A DNA stretch of 64,000 bases from Mucilaginibacter terrenus (GTDB taxonomy: Bacteria; Bacteroidota; Bacteroidia; Sphingobacteriales; Sphingobacteriaceae). The stretch spans positions 372,001 through 436,000 of the forward strand of contig NZ_QWDE01000001.1 of the NCBI RefSeq assembly GCF_003432065.1. The letters run 5' to 3'. The translations under genes and the position numbers were made by a program. The notes beneath the pieces are model-generated. The model ran no database searches. It worked only from the letters and a program-made list of their open reading frames with translations, and was not told the DNA's origin. Shown here piece by piece: positions 15,217-22,256 of this stretch (the stretch's first letter is position 1; every line of letters starts with the position of its first letter).

Positions 15217-15420
15217 TTATTTCTTAGTTGAATCAACTTTAACGCTGTCAGTTTTAACAACGGTGTCAGTTTTAGTTGAATCAACAACAGTTGAATCAAT
15301 TTTAACAACTGAATCAGTTTTAGTAGTGTCGCCACCGTTTTCACCAGATTTACCTTTGCAAGCAACTGCAGATACAGCGATAGCTAAAGCCAATACGCCA
15401 ACTTTGAATGAATTTTTCAT
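15217..15420 (-). CDS. Mini-lipoprotein 2, D/S/T/K-rich tail
   Basis: A 67-residue lipoprotein nearly identical to mini-lipoprotein 1 over the signal MKNSFKVGVLALAIAVSAVAC and the CKGKS that follows. The mature tail consists of D-S/T-V-K units (KTDSVVKIDSTVVDSTKTDT, then VVKTDSVKVDSTKK) without methionine. Paralogy with its neighbours implies recent tandem duplication with a rapidly diverging tail. The predicted sigma promoter lies at 15458-15486. Function unknown; a flexible, hydrophilic envelope tether or spacer is compatible with the composition. Confidence 0.75.
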   Translation of the reverse strand: MKNSFKVGVLALAIAVSAVACKGKSGENGGDTTKTDSVVKIDSTVVDSTKTDTVVKTDSVKVDSTKK

Positions 15421-15457
15421 GTTTGTGTTTTTGTTATTATTATTAAATAAGTATGGG

Positions 15458-15486
15458 TTAATGCCTCAAATTGAAAAAGGTAACCC
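15458..15486 (-). promoter_or_regulatory. Predicted ECF sigma promoter of mini-lipoprotein 2
   Basis: Minus strand GGGTTACC (15486-15479), 16 nt, ATTAA (15462-15458), then 37 nt to the ATG. Spacing is identical to the other three copies. Confidence 0.7.
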
Positions 15487-15496
15487 GATTATTTTA

Positions 15497-15697
15497 TTAT
15501 TTTTTTGTTGAATCAACAGATACGCTGTCAGTTTTAACAACTGAATCTTTCTTGGTAGAATCAGTAATAGTGGTTTTGGTAACAGTTGAATCAACAGATG
15601 TGCTGTCAACATCAGCTTTTTTTGCGTCACTACCGCAAGCAGCAGCAGAAACTGAAATTACTAAGGCAAGAGCGGCAATTTTGAATGAATTTTTCAT
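15497..15697 (-). CDS. Mini-lipoprotein 3, D/S/T/K-rich tail
   Basis: A 66-residue lipoprotein with signal MKNSFKIAALALVISVSAAAC (lipobox AAAC, Cys21). The tail starts GSDAKKADVDSTSVDSTVTK and ends DSVSVDSTKK, sharing the DSTKK terminus of mini-lipoprotein 2. It lies 77 nt upstream of mini-lipoprotein 2 on the same strand and has its own copy of the GGGTTACC/ATTAA motif (15723-15751). A few serine/threonine-rich repeats are all that can be recognised. Confidence 0.75.
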   Translation of the reverse strand: MKNSFKIAALALVISVSAAACGSDAKKADVDSTSVDSTVTKTTITDSTKKDSVVKTDSVSVDSTKK

Positions 15698-15722
15698 GAT
15701 TTGGAGTGTTAATGTTTTAGCC

Positions 15723-15751
15723 TTAATATCAATAACTCCAAAAGGTAACCC
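15723..15751 (-). promoter_or_regulatory. Predicted ECF sigma promoter of mini-lipoprotein 3
   Basis: Minus strand GGGTTACC (15751-15744), 16 nt, ATTAA (15727-15723), then 25 nt to the ATG. The -35-like block is also one arm of a hairpin at 15745-15775. Confidence 0.7.
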
Positions 15752-15775
15752 ATAGAAAATAATTCTACGGGTTAC
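15745..15775. terminator. Hairpin between mini-lipoproteins 3 and 4
   Basis: 13-nt arms (15745-15757 and 15763-15775, one A-C mismatch) around an AATAA loop. It probably ends the mini-lipoprotein 4 transcript, and it shares bases with the -35-like block of mini-lipoprotein 3. The right arm also forms a plus-strand GGGTTACA followed after 16 nt by ATTGA. Confidence 0.5.
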
Positions 15776-15801
15776 AATTACCTAAAAAGAGGATTGAACG
15801 T

Positions 15802-16035
15802 TTACTGAACTTTCTTGGTAGTATCTACGCCACCTGATCCGGATTTTTCTATTCCGCTGTCTATTCCTGCGCCAGAACCGTTTGCTCCGGGCTCGCGTCC
15901 GGTTTGGCTGCTGTCACTCATTGTGGCTGCACCTCCTGTGGTGTCCTTGCCTGGTTTAGAGCTGTTGCCCGAGCATGATGCTGCCGATATTGCTATAGCA
16001 ATGGCAACAATGCCTGTTTTGAATGCGTGTTTCAT
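15802..16035 (-). CDS. Mini-lipoprotein 4, Gly/Ser-rich tail
   Basis: A 77-residue lipoprotein. MKHAFKTGIVAIAIAISAASC is a signal peptide with lipobox AASC (Cys21), clearly related to mini-lipoproteins 1-3. The tail is glycine- and serine-rich (GNSSKPGKDTTGGAATMSDS, later GREPGANGSGAGIDSG), unlike the D/S/T/K tails of the others. It is the one closest to, and divergent from, the sigma gene. It has no recognisable GGGTTACC/ATTAA motif upstream, so it may not belong to the same regulon. The start at 16035 is chosen because the signal peptide begins there. Confidence 0.7.
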   Translation of the reverse strand: MKHAFKTGIVAIAIAISAASCSGNSSKPGKDTTGGAATMSDSSQTGREPGANGSGAGIDSGIEKSGSGGVDTTKKVQ

Positions 16036-16217
16036 GTTTAGATAATTTAATTTTCGTTCTTTAATGTCTGCTGATACACAGCAGATTTCAAACATAATGC
16101 CAACCGTAGCTTCCGGCTCTCAATTTATTAAACGATATTGCGGGTTATGTAATCTGCAACCTTAACAGCTACTCCGGGCGAGGCCCAATAGCATAATGAA
16201 AAATAATTGATTGTAAT

Positions 16218-16246
16218 GGGTTACAAATTGATATAAAGAGTATTAA
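16218..16246 (+). promoter_or_regulatory. Predicted autoregulatory promoter of the ECF sigma gene
   Basis: Plus strand GGGTTACA (16218-16225), 16 nt, ATTAA (16242-16246). It has the same two blocks and exact spacing as the three mini-lipoprotein promoters, differing only at the eighth base. The -10-like block ends 3 nt before the annotated GTG at 16250, so the transcript would start at or inside the ORF. Confidence 0.65.
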
Positions 16247-16249
16247 GAA

Positions 16250-16819
16250 GTGAATAATATATATAACGTGGAAATACCGGCAGATAGTGAAGTGATACTT
16301 GGTATTCTTAACAACTCTGACAGTGTTTTAAAAAAGCTTTACTTGGCTTATTTTCCAATGATATTGCAACTAGTGTTAAATAACAACGGCGATGAGGATG
16401 ATGCGAAGGATATTTACCAGGAAGCGATAATTGTTCTTTATAATAAAGTTAAGCGGGGTGATTTTGAGCTAAGTGCCAAACTCAAAACCTACATATATTC
16501 TATTTGCCGCAGGTTGTGGTTAAAGCGCCTTAAGCAAATGAACAGATATGGCGGCGATATAAAGGATTTTGAAGATCGCTTTACGGTAGAGGAGGAAGTA
16601 GAGCGGCACCAGGAACGTGATTTGCAGTTAAGTAAAATGGCTGATGCGTTACAGTTACTTGGCGAACCCTGCAAAACCATTATGGAAGATTTTTATATGA
16701 ATAACCGTTCTATGCAGGAAATATGCGAACGGTTTGGATATACTAACGCTGATAACGCGAAAACGCAGAAATACAAATGTCTGCAACGGCTGAAGAAGTT
16801 ATTCTTTCAGCAAAATTGA
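16250..16819 (+). CDS. ECF-type RNA polymerase sigma factor
   Basis: A 189-residue sigma-70 family protein of the extracytoplasmic function group. Region 2 spans about 25-90, with DDAKDIYQEAIIVLYNKVKR and FELSAKLKTYIYSICRRLWL matching the DNA-melting helix. Region 4 spans about 130-185, with LGEPCKTIMEDFYMNNRSMQ and EICERFGYTNADNAKTQKYK forming the -35-recognition helix-turn-helix. The start is GTG 16250. If transcription begins at the predicted promoter, GTG 16268 (residue 7) would be the better start. The next gene, 11 nt downstream, encodes the anti-sigma/protease fusion. It is divergent from four mini-lipoprotein genes, three of which share its promoter motif. Confidence 0.9.
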   Translation: MNNIYNVEIPADSEVILGILNNSDSVLKKLYLAYFPMILQLVLNNNGDEDDAKDIYQEAIIVLYNKVKRGDFELSAKLKTYIYSICRRLWLKRLKQMNRYGGDIKDFEDRFTVEEEVERHQERDLQLSKMADALQLLGEPCKTIMEDFYMNNRSMQEICERFGYTNADNAKTQKYKCLQRLKKLFFQQN

Positions 16820-16830
16820 AGGGGTTTATT

Positions 16831-17916
16831 ATGAGAGAGAACCAGTTACTGGAAACTATCGAGCGGTACCTTAATGGTGAGTTAACGCTTGAAGAACGCG
16901 CTGAATTTGATGCATTGCGTAAAAAAGATGCAGCAATAGAGGACAAGTTTAACGAGCACCGGCAATTTACATCCTTGCTGAAGCAATACAGCGACAAGCT
17001 GGATCTTGAAGCCAGGCTGAATGCCATACACGATGAGATAGATGTGCACACGCTTAAAGACGACCTGATGGCACATCCGTCAGTTGTTGTTCGTTTGTGG
17101 CGCCAGCATCATTCTAAAATATCTGTCGCAGCATCTATTGCCATTTTCGCTACGCTGCTTACATTGCTTTTTACCGGGTATCTAACCAATAAAGATCCAC
17201 GTTTTGTGCAACTGGCACGTAAGGTAGATCAGATTGAGAAAGCTACTAAAAAGCTTGGGAACGACATCCGCCCTAAACGTGGCCCTACTACAGCGGCTAA
17301 TTTTAAAGGAACTGGTTTTGCCCTTACTGGTAACGGTTATGTAGTAACCAATTTGCACGTTGTAAATGATGCAGATTCTATCTATGTTCAAAATGCTGAA
17401 GGCGAATCTTTTAAATCGAAAGTAATCTATAAGGATCCCACAGCTGATGTTGCAGTTTTACAGATAGTAGATACCGCTTTCAGGAATTTGGGTCCGGTGC
17501 CATACGGTTTTAAAAAGTCTAAGAGTGATTTGGGAGAGAACGTATTTACACTTGGTTATCCTGGGGAGGATATTAAATTTGGTCCGGGTGCTTTGTCAGC
17601 AAACACAGGCTTTCATGGCGACAGTACTGAGTATGAGGTTTATATTCCGGTAAATCCCGGTAATAGCGGTGGTCCGCTTATTGACGATAAGGGAAATATT
17701 ATAGGTGTTATAAACGGTAAACAAACCCAAACGTCAGGAGCGGCTTTTGCTGTAAAATCAAACTATCTTTTAAAAGCTATTCAGGACATCCCGTCAGACT
17801 CGCTCAGTAAAGATCTTACCCTAAATACTAAAAACACGTTAGCGGGACTAAGCAGACCCCAGCAAATAAAAAAGCTGCGCAACTATGTGTTCATGGTTAA
17901 GGTGTACAAACAATAA
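16831..17916 (+). CDS. Anti-sigma-like domain fused to trypsin/HtrA-type protease
   Basis: A 361-residue membrane protein. Residues 1-~90 are cytoplasmic and resemble the anti-sigma N-terminus of Bacteroidota (IERYLNGELTLEERAEFDAL, helical and charged). A single transmembrane helix follows at about 97-117. Residues ~155-310 form an exported chymotrypsin-fold protease with H176 (VTNLHVVND), D206 (DPTADVAVLQ) and S279 (VNPGNSGGPL), the order and motifs of DegP/DegS. No PDZ domain is present. ATG 16831 is chosen because it starts the conserved N-terminus. It is co-transcribed with the sigma gene. I infer that it holds the sigma factor at the membrane and may sense or cleave envelope proteins. 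Confidence 0.85.
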   Translation: MRENQLLETIERYLNGELTLEERAEFDALRKKDAAIEDKFNEHRQFTSLLKQYSDKLDLEARLNAIHDEIDVHTLKDDLMAHPSVVVRLWRQHHSKISVAASIAIFATLLTLLFTGYLTNKDPRFVQLARKVDQIEKATKKLGNDIRPKRGPTTAANFKGTGFALTGNGYVVTNLHVVNDADSIYVQNAEGESFKSKVIYKDPTADVAVLQIVDTAFRNLGPVPYGFKKSKSDLGENVFTLGYPGEDIKFGPGALSANTGFHGDSTEYEVYIPVNPGNSGGPLIDDKGNIIGVINGKQTQTSGAAFAVKSNYLLKAIQDIPSDSLSKDLTLNTKNTLAGLSRPQQIKKLRNYVFMVKVYKQ

Positions 17917-17939
17917 ACATCCAAAACAATCAACAATAG

Positions 17940-17969
17940 AAAAGGAGATGCAATTGCGTCTCCTTTTTT
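17940..17969 (+). terminator. Terminator of the sigma/anti-sigma operon
   Basis: AAAAGGAGA (17940-17948) and TCTCCTTTT (17959-17967) enclose TGCAATTGCG, which can pair internally, and are followed by T residues. It ends the operon 23 nt after the stop codon. Confidence 0.9.
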
Positions 17970-17994
17970 GTTGCTTATTACTTAACTTAACCGC

Positions 17995-19026
17995 ATGATT
18001 AAGCCCGCTTTTCTACTATTCCTATGCATTTTATCATCGATGGTTTTACATGCCCAAACTGCTCTCACGGGTGCTGACAGTGCACGCATGGTAATAGACA
18101 GTACTTTGCATTACGCCAGGCAAAATGCTTTAGCGGGTAACAAGGTAAACTGGGCCGCTATCACCGATTCAGTAAAGAGCCGGGGTGAAAACGCCAAGAA
18201 TATAGAAGAAGCCATGCCAGCATTACAGGTGTTGTTTAAGATGCTTGGTGATTTTCATGGCGGTGCATACTATAAAGGGAAAAATTATAAATGGGTAGCC
18301 AACAGGCCGCACGTAGACTACAAGCTTTATACGGATATTTTGACTAGAATACGGAGCGGCTCTGTACAGATAAGTTCAAAAATAGTTGAGAATGGTTATG
18401 GTTATCTTGTTATACCTGCTAACAATCCAACAAAGCCTGGCGAATCTGACAGTATTGCAAGGCAAATACAACTATCCCTTACCAATCTTAAGCCGGCTAA
18501 GCTCAATGGCCTTATAATTGATCTGCGTACAAATACCGGTGGCGATATGTACCCAATGATAACAGGCGTGGGCAACTTGTTTACTGCAGGCAAGCTTGGT
18601 GCTTTTATTTACCCGGGCAACAAACCCGAAGACGAATGGCACATTGCTGGCAATGCTTTTTTTATGTCAGGTAAGCAGGCAATGTCTATACCATCGTACA
18701 GCAAAGTTAATCCTAAGATTAAGATTGTGCTGCTTACGTCCCCATTTACAGCATCATCAGCAGAGGCGCTACTTATTTCTTTTAAAGGACAAAAGAACGT
18801 ACGTATTATAGGTGAAGTTACCGGCGGCTATACCACTGCAAATGATTCTTTTTCTTATCTGGGGGTTCAGGTGCTTATGGCCACGTCAGTAGAAGCAGAC
18901 CGTAACGGGGTAATCTACTACGAGAACATAGTGCCAGATGAATTGATAGTTACAGGTGATAACCTGGATGACCTTTCAACAGATAAAAAAGTGCAGGCCG
19001 CCTTAAAATGGTTAAAGGGTAAATAA
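17995..19026 (+). CDS. Exported S41-family peptidase
   Basis: A 343-residue exported protein. MIKPAFLLFLCILSSMVLHA is a Sec signal peptide. The S41 (tail-specific protease) core is visible: NGLIIDLRTNTGGDMYPMI (about 171-189), then IVLLTSPFTASSAEALLISF carrying the catalytic serine (Ser254 or Ser255), and GEVTGGYTTAND. There is no PDZ domain, so substrate selection must differ from classical Ctp proteases. It stands immediately downstream of the sigma/anti-sigma terminator, with its own start only 25 nt beyond, and no -7 element is visible. Processing of envelope or surface proteins is the expected role. Confidence 0.87.
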   Translation: MIKPAFLLFLCILSSMVLHAQTALTGADSARMVIDSTLHYARQNALAGNKVNWAAITDSVKSRGENAKNIEEAMPALQVLFKMLGDFHGGAYYKGKNYKWVANRPHVDYKLYTDILTRIRSGSVQISSKIVENGYGYLVIPANNPTKPGESDSIARQIQLSLTNLKPAKLNGLIIDLRTNTGGDMYPMITGVGNLFTAGKLGAFIYPGNKPEDEWHIAGNAFFMSGKQAMSIPSYSKVNPKIKIVLLTSPFTASSAEALLISFKGQKNVRIIGEVTGGYTTANDSFSYLGVQVLMATSVEADRNGVIYYENIVPDELIVTGDNLDDLSTDKKVQAALKWLKGK

Positions 19027-19033
19027 AGCGTGT

Positions 19034-20782
19034 TTATCTATCCAGTTCGCCCATTACAAAGTCAATTGAGCCTATAATCGCAATAAGATCAGCTATCATT
19101 ACACCTTTGGAAATCTCCGGAACAACCGACAAGTTGGAGAAGCTTGGTCCCCGCGCCTTTGCTCTGAAAGGTATCTCGCGTTTTTCGTTATCGTGGATAA
19201 AGTAAAAGCCCAGTTCACCTTTGCTGCCCTCTGCGCGCATGTAGAAATCCTGCTTTTTAGGTGTGAGTTTGCGCGGAAGTTTAGCTCTTGGGTCAAAATC
19301 TGGTGTACGTTTTAGCTCCTTTTGTAATCTGTCAAGGCATTGCTCAATTATGCGCAGCGACTGCTCTATTTCGTCGACCCTTACCTTGTTCCTGTCCCAG
19401 CAGTCGCCAACAGTGCCCATAATTCCTTTGCCAACAGGTATCTCAAAGTCAATCTCCGGGTAAACAGAATAACCATCTATACGGCGCAAATCATACTTTA
19501 AGCCTGATGCACGCAGTACTGGCCCCGAGCAGCCGTAATTGATGGCAACATCCATTGGCAGTACACCAACGTTTGCTGTCCTGCTTATAAATATCTGGTT
19601 GTTGGTAAGCAAACCGTTAAGCTCAACCATCTTTGGCTTAAAGTAATCTACAAACTCGCGGCAGCGTTCTTCAAAACCAACGGGCAAGTCGTAAAACAAT
19701 CCGCCTACCCATATATAATTGTATAGCATACGCGAGCCCGAAGCCCACTCCAGCATACCCATAATATGTTCGCGATCGCGAAAACACCAAAGGAATGGTG
19801 TAAATGCGCCTATGTCTATCCCGTAAGTGCCTATAGCGATCAGGTGCGAGCCGATACGGTTTAGCTCAGAAACGAGAACACGGATGTATTCTATACGCTT
19901 TGGTATGTCTTGATCAATGCCTAGCATTTTTTCTACACCCATTACCCAAGTATGTGCATTGGTCATAGATGACAGATAGTCCATCCTGTCGGTAAACGGA
20001 ATGGTTTGCTGATAGGTGAGCGACTCGGCGTGTTTTTCGAAGCAGCGGTGCAGGTATCCCATGTGCGGGATCATCTCCCTTACAATCTCGCCATCGGTAA
20101 TAAGTTCCAGCCGTAAAACGCCGTGTGTTGATGGGTGCTGCGGGCCCATATTCAGGATCATGTCCTCTACACTGGCGTTAGCTATTTTTTGCTGATAAGC
20201 GCTAAAAGCGGTCGTGTATTTAGAATTTTGATCAACAGGCAATCTGTATTCAACTTTTTCTAAAGGGATATTGGGCTGTACGGGGTAGTCGATTCTTATC
20301 CCTTTGTAATACTCTGCGGCTACGTAGTCCTTACGTAAAGGATATCCTTCCCAATCGTCGGGCAGCAAAATCCTGCGTAGATCAGGATGCCCCTCGAAGA
20401 AAATGCCAGTGAGATCAAACGCCTCCCGTTCATGCCAGTCGGCAGAGCGGTAAACGGAGGCTATGCTGGGAAAGGAAGGAAGATCGCTTTCATCCCGATT
20501 ATTCTCTTTGCTTACCTTTAAAGTAAGCTGCAAATGGTAGGGGATAGATGACAGATGATAAACAACTCCGAAAAGCCTTGCATCCGAGCCGTAGTCAATG
20601 CCGCTCAGGCAATCTAAAAAGTCAAAATAAGTTTTTGGATTATCGCGCAGTTCCAGGCAAACTTCGGCTATTCGGCCGGGTTCAATTAGCAGCGCAGGCT
20701 GCAAACCTGTGCGTTCTTCGCCAAGTACTAACTCCGGGCCAAATTTGTCTATCAGTAAAGTTTTAATATCATCAAAACTCAT
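19034..20782 (-). CDS. nuoC: NADH-quinone oxidoreductase subunits C and D, fused
   Basis: A 582-residue fusion of two hydrophilic complex I subunits. Residues 1-~160 are NuoC, with [39 protein letters not shown] and [19 protein letters not shown]. Residues ~210-582 are NuoD, with [37 protein letters not shown] and [16 protein letters not shown]; the C-terminal [13 protein letters not shown] is intact. Such fusions are common in Bacteroidota and Enterobacteria (NuoCD). Its stop and the next gene's arrangement show it is translationally coupled to pdxH (ATGA overlap). No other nuo gene adjoins; nuoA and nuoB lie 25 kb away. Confidence 0.93.
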   Translation of the reverse strand: MSFDDIKTLLIDKFGPELVLGEERTGLQPALLIEPGRIAEVCLELRDNPKTYFDFLDCLSGIDYGSDARLFGVVYHLSSIPYHLQLTLKVSKENNRDESDLPSFPSIASVYRSADWHEREAFDLTGIFFEGHPDLRRILLPDDWEGYPLRKDYVAAEYYKGIRIDYPVQPNIPLEKVEYRLPVDQNSKYTTAFSAYQQKIANASVEDMILNMGPQHPSTHGVLRLELITDGEIVREMIPHMGYLHRCFEKHAESLTYQQTIPFTDRMDYLSSMTNAHTWVMGVEKMLGIDQDIPKRIEYIRVLVSELNRIGSHLIAIGTYGIDIGAFTPFLWCFRDREHIMGMLEWASGSRMLYNYIWVGGLFYDLPVGFEERCREFVDYFKPKMVELNGLLTNNQIFISRTANVGVLPMDVAINYGCSGPVLRASGLKYDLRRIDGYSVYPEIDFEIPVGKGIMGTVGDCWDRNKVRVDEIEQSLRIIEQCLDRLQKELKRTPDFDPRAKLPRKLTPKKQDFYMRAEGSKGELGFYFIHDNEKREIPFRAKARGPSFSNLSVVPEISKGVMIADLIAIIGSIDFVMGELDR

Positions 20783-21426
20783 GGTGCCAGCCGTACTATC
20801 TTCCAGTTTTTATTATCGGTTTTTTTATAAACTATACGGTCATGCAGGCGGCTGCGGCGGCCTTGCCAAAACTCTATAAGGCGCGGCCTTAAAACATATC
20901 CGCCCCAGTACGATGGCTTTGGAACATCTTTATCAGCGTATTCTGCTTCCAGTTGTGCCATGCGTTCTTCCAGCATTTCACGTCCATTAATTTCCTGGCT
21001 TTGCGGCGAAGCAACAGCGCCCAACTGGCTTTTTTTAGGTCTTGAATGAAAGTATTTTTCAGAGTAATCTTTATCCAGTTTCTCTATAGTACCCTCCACG
21101 CGGACTTGGCGCTCCAGGTCGCCCCAGAAAAATACAAGCGCACCCATTGGGTTCTTGCTTAATTCTCTTCCTTTTCGGCTGAGGTAATTGGTGTAAAATT
21201 TAAAACCATCATCGCTGAAGCCTTTCAGCAACACAATGCGAGCTGAGGGCCTGCCATCATGTGTGCTGGTAGCCAGCGTCATGGCGTTTGGTTCGTGTAT
21301 TTTGGCGTTAATGGCCTCATTAAACCATTTATCGAATTGGCGCATCGGGTTAGCGTCTACATCTGTCTCGTTAAGTGATGCTGCGCTATAATCCTGTCTT
21401 AAATTTTCTATTTGCTCTTGATCCAT
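20779..21426 (-). CDS. pdxH: Pyridoxamine/pyridoxine 5'-phosphate oxidase
   Basis: A 215-residue FMN-dependent enzyme producing pyridoxal 5'-phosphate. Family motifs are [47 protein letters not shown] and the C-terminal [15 protein letters not shown] with W/R substrate residues. Its last codons overlap the nuoCD start (ATGA), so the pair is an operon on the minus strand, an unusual metabolic pairing. A -7 element lies 5 nt upstream of the ATG, suggesting a leaderless mRNA. Confidence 0.96.
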   Translation of the reverse strand: MDQEQIENLRQDYSAASLNETDVDANPMRQFDKWFNEAINAKIHEPNAMTLATSTHDGRPSARIVLLKGFSDDGFKFYTNYLSRKGRELSKNPMGALVFFWGDLERQVRVEGTIEKLDKDYSEKYFHSRPKKSQLGAVASPQSQEINGREMLEERMAQLEAEYADKDVPKPSYWGGYVLRPRLIEFWQGRRSRLHDRIVYKKTDNKNWKIVRLAP

Positions 21427-21431
21427 TTGTG

Positions 21432-21439
21432 CAAACTTA
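21432..21439 (-). promoter_or_regulatory. -7 element 5 nt before pdxH ATG
   Basis: Minus strand TAAGTTTG (perfect TAnnTTTG) is followed by CACAA and then ATG. It would drive pdxH-nuoCD as a leaderless transcript. Confidence 0.5.
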
Positions 21440-21536
21440 CAAATTAATTATACCGTACTTATGTTTAGCTCCGTTCTTTTAAATGATCTTGAACATAATT
21501 TTACAAAGATCGTTATATATTAAAATTGTTTACCAA

Positions 21537-22100
21537 ATGTTAAGTCCAATTACAGCAGCCGCAGGGCGATTATTGATATCTGAACCGTTTATGCCCGACC
21601 CTAATTTTAAGAGGTCGGTTATACTGCTTACCGAATATTCGGAGGCTGGTGCTATGGGTTTTATACTTAATCATCAAACAGAATATATGCTGGGAGATAT
21701 TCTGCCTGACCTGTCTTACTCTGAGATACCGGTGTACATGGGTGGCCCGGTGGCTGCAAATACGCTGCACTACATTCACCGCTGCCCGGAGAAAATTGAA
21801 GGTGGGATTGAGATATGGGACGGTATTTACTGGGGCGGCGACTTTGAACAGATTAAAGAACTGATAACCAATTACCAGCTAAAGGAAGATGAAGTTAAGT
21901 TCTTCACGGGCTACTCCGGCTGGACGCCCGGGCAGTTGGACGACGAACTGAGGGATGATGCCTGGATAGTGGCCAACAAGTTTGAAGCTGATGCCGTCTT
22001 CAGCAACCATGAACATAATATGTGGAAAGAGGTAGTTATTGGCCTCGGGCAGCGTTACGCACACATTGCCAATTTTCCTGAAAATCCTACTTTAAACTAA
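21537..22100 (+). CDS. YqgE/AlgH family protein
   Basis: A 187-residue cytoplasmic protein of the AlgH/YqgE (DUF179) family. The N-terminus AAAGRLLISEPFMPDPNFKR and the segment GAMGFILNHQTE are diagnostic, followed by VYMGGPVAANTLHYIH and FFTGYSGWTPGQLDDELRDD. The biochemical role is unknown; in Pseudomonas the homologue influences alginate production. I use ATG 21537 because the conserved domain starts there. It is divergent from pdxH. A perfect 16-bp inverted repeat follows 40 nt after its stop. Confidence 0.9.
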   Translation: MLSPITAAAGRLLISEPFMPDPNFKRSVILLTEYSEAGAMGFILNHQTEYMLGDILPDLSYSEIPVYMGGPVAANTLHYIHRCPEKIEGGIEIWDGIYWGGDFEQIKELITNYQLKEDEVKFFTGYSGWTPGQLDDELRDDAWIVANKFEADAVFSNHEHNMWKEVVIGLGQRYAHIANFPENPTLN

Positions 22101-22140
22101 GCTACCTTCATTAGCTTATCAGTTTCTGCTATAAAGGAAC

Positions 22141-22178
22141 ATTGCAGATTTTTGCATCAGCGTGCAAAAATCTGCAAT
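22141..22178. terminator. Perfect 16-bp inverted repeat after algH
   Basis: ATTGCAGATTTTTGCA (22141-22156), a TCAGCG loop, and the exact complement (22163-22178). It is a strong hairpin but has no T-run on either side, so it may serve as an mRNA 3'-end stabiliser or a protein site rather than a classical terminator. Confidence 0.6.
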
Positions 22179-22256
22179 AATCACACTTCTAAGTACCGTC
22201 CTTTTCTAAAAAAAATATAAATTCACAGCCTTGTAATAAACCTGGCTATCTCTGCT

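Noticed and set aside
16142..16148. GGGTTAT between mini-lipoprotein 4 and the sigma gene
   Set aside because: Last base differs and no ATTAA follows at the fixed distance; not counted as a sigma site.
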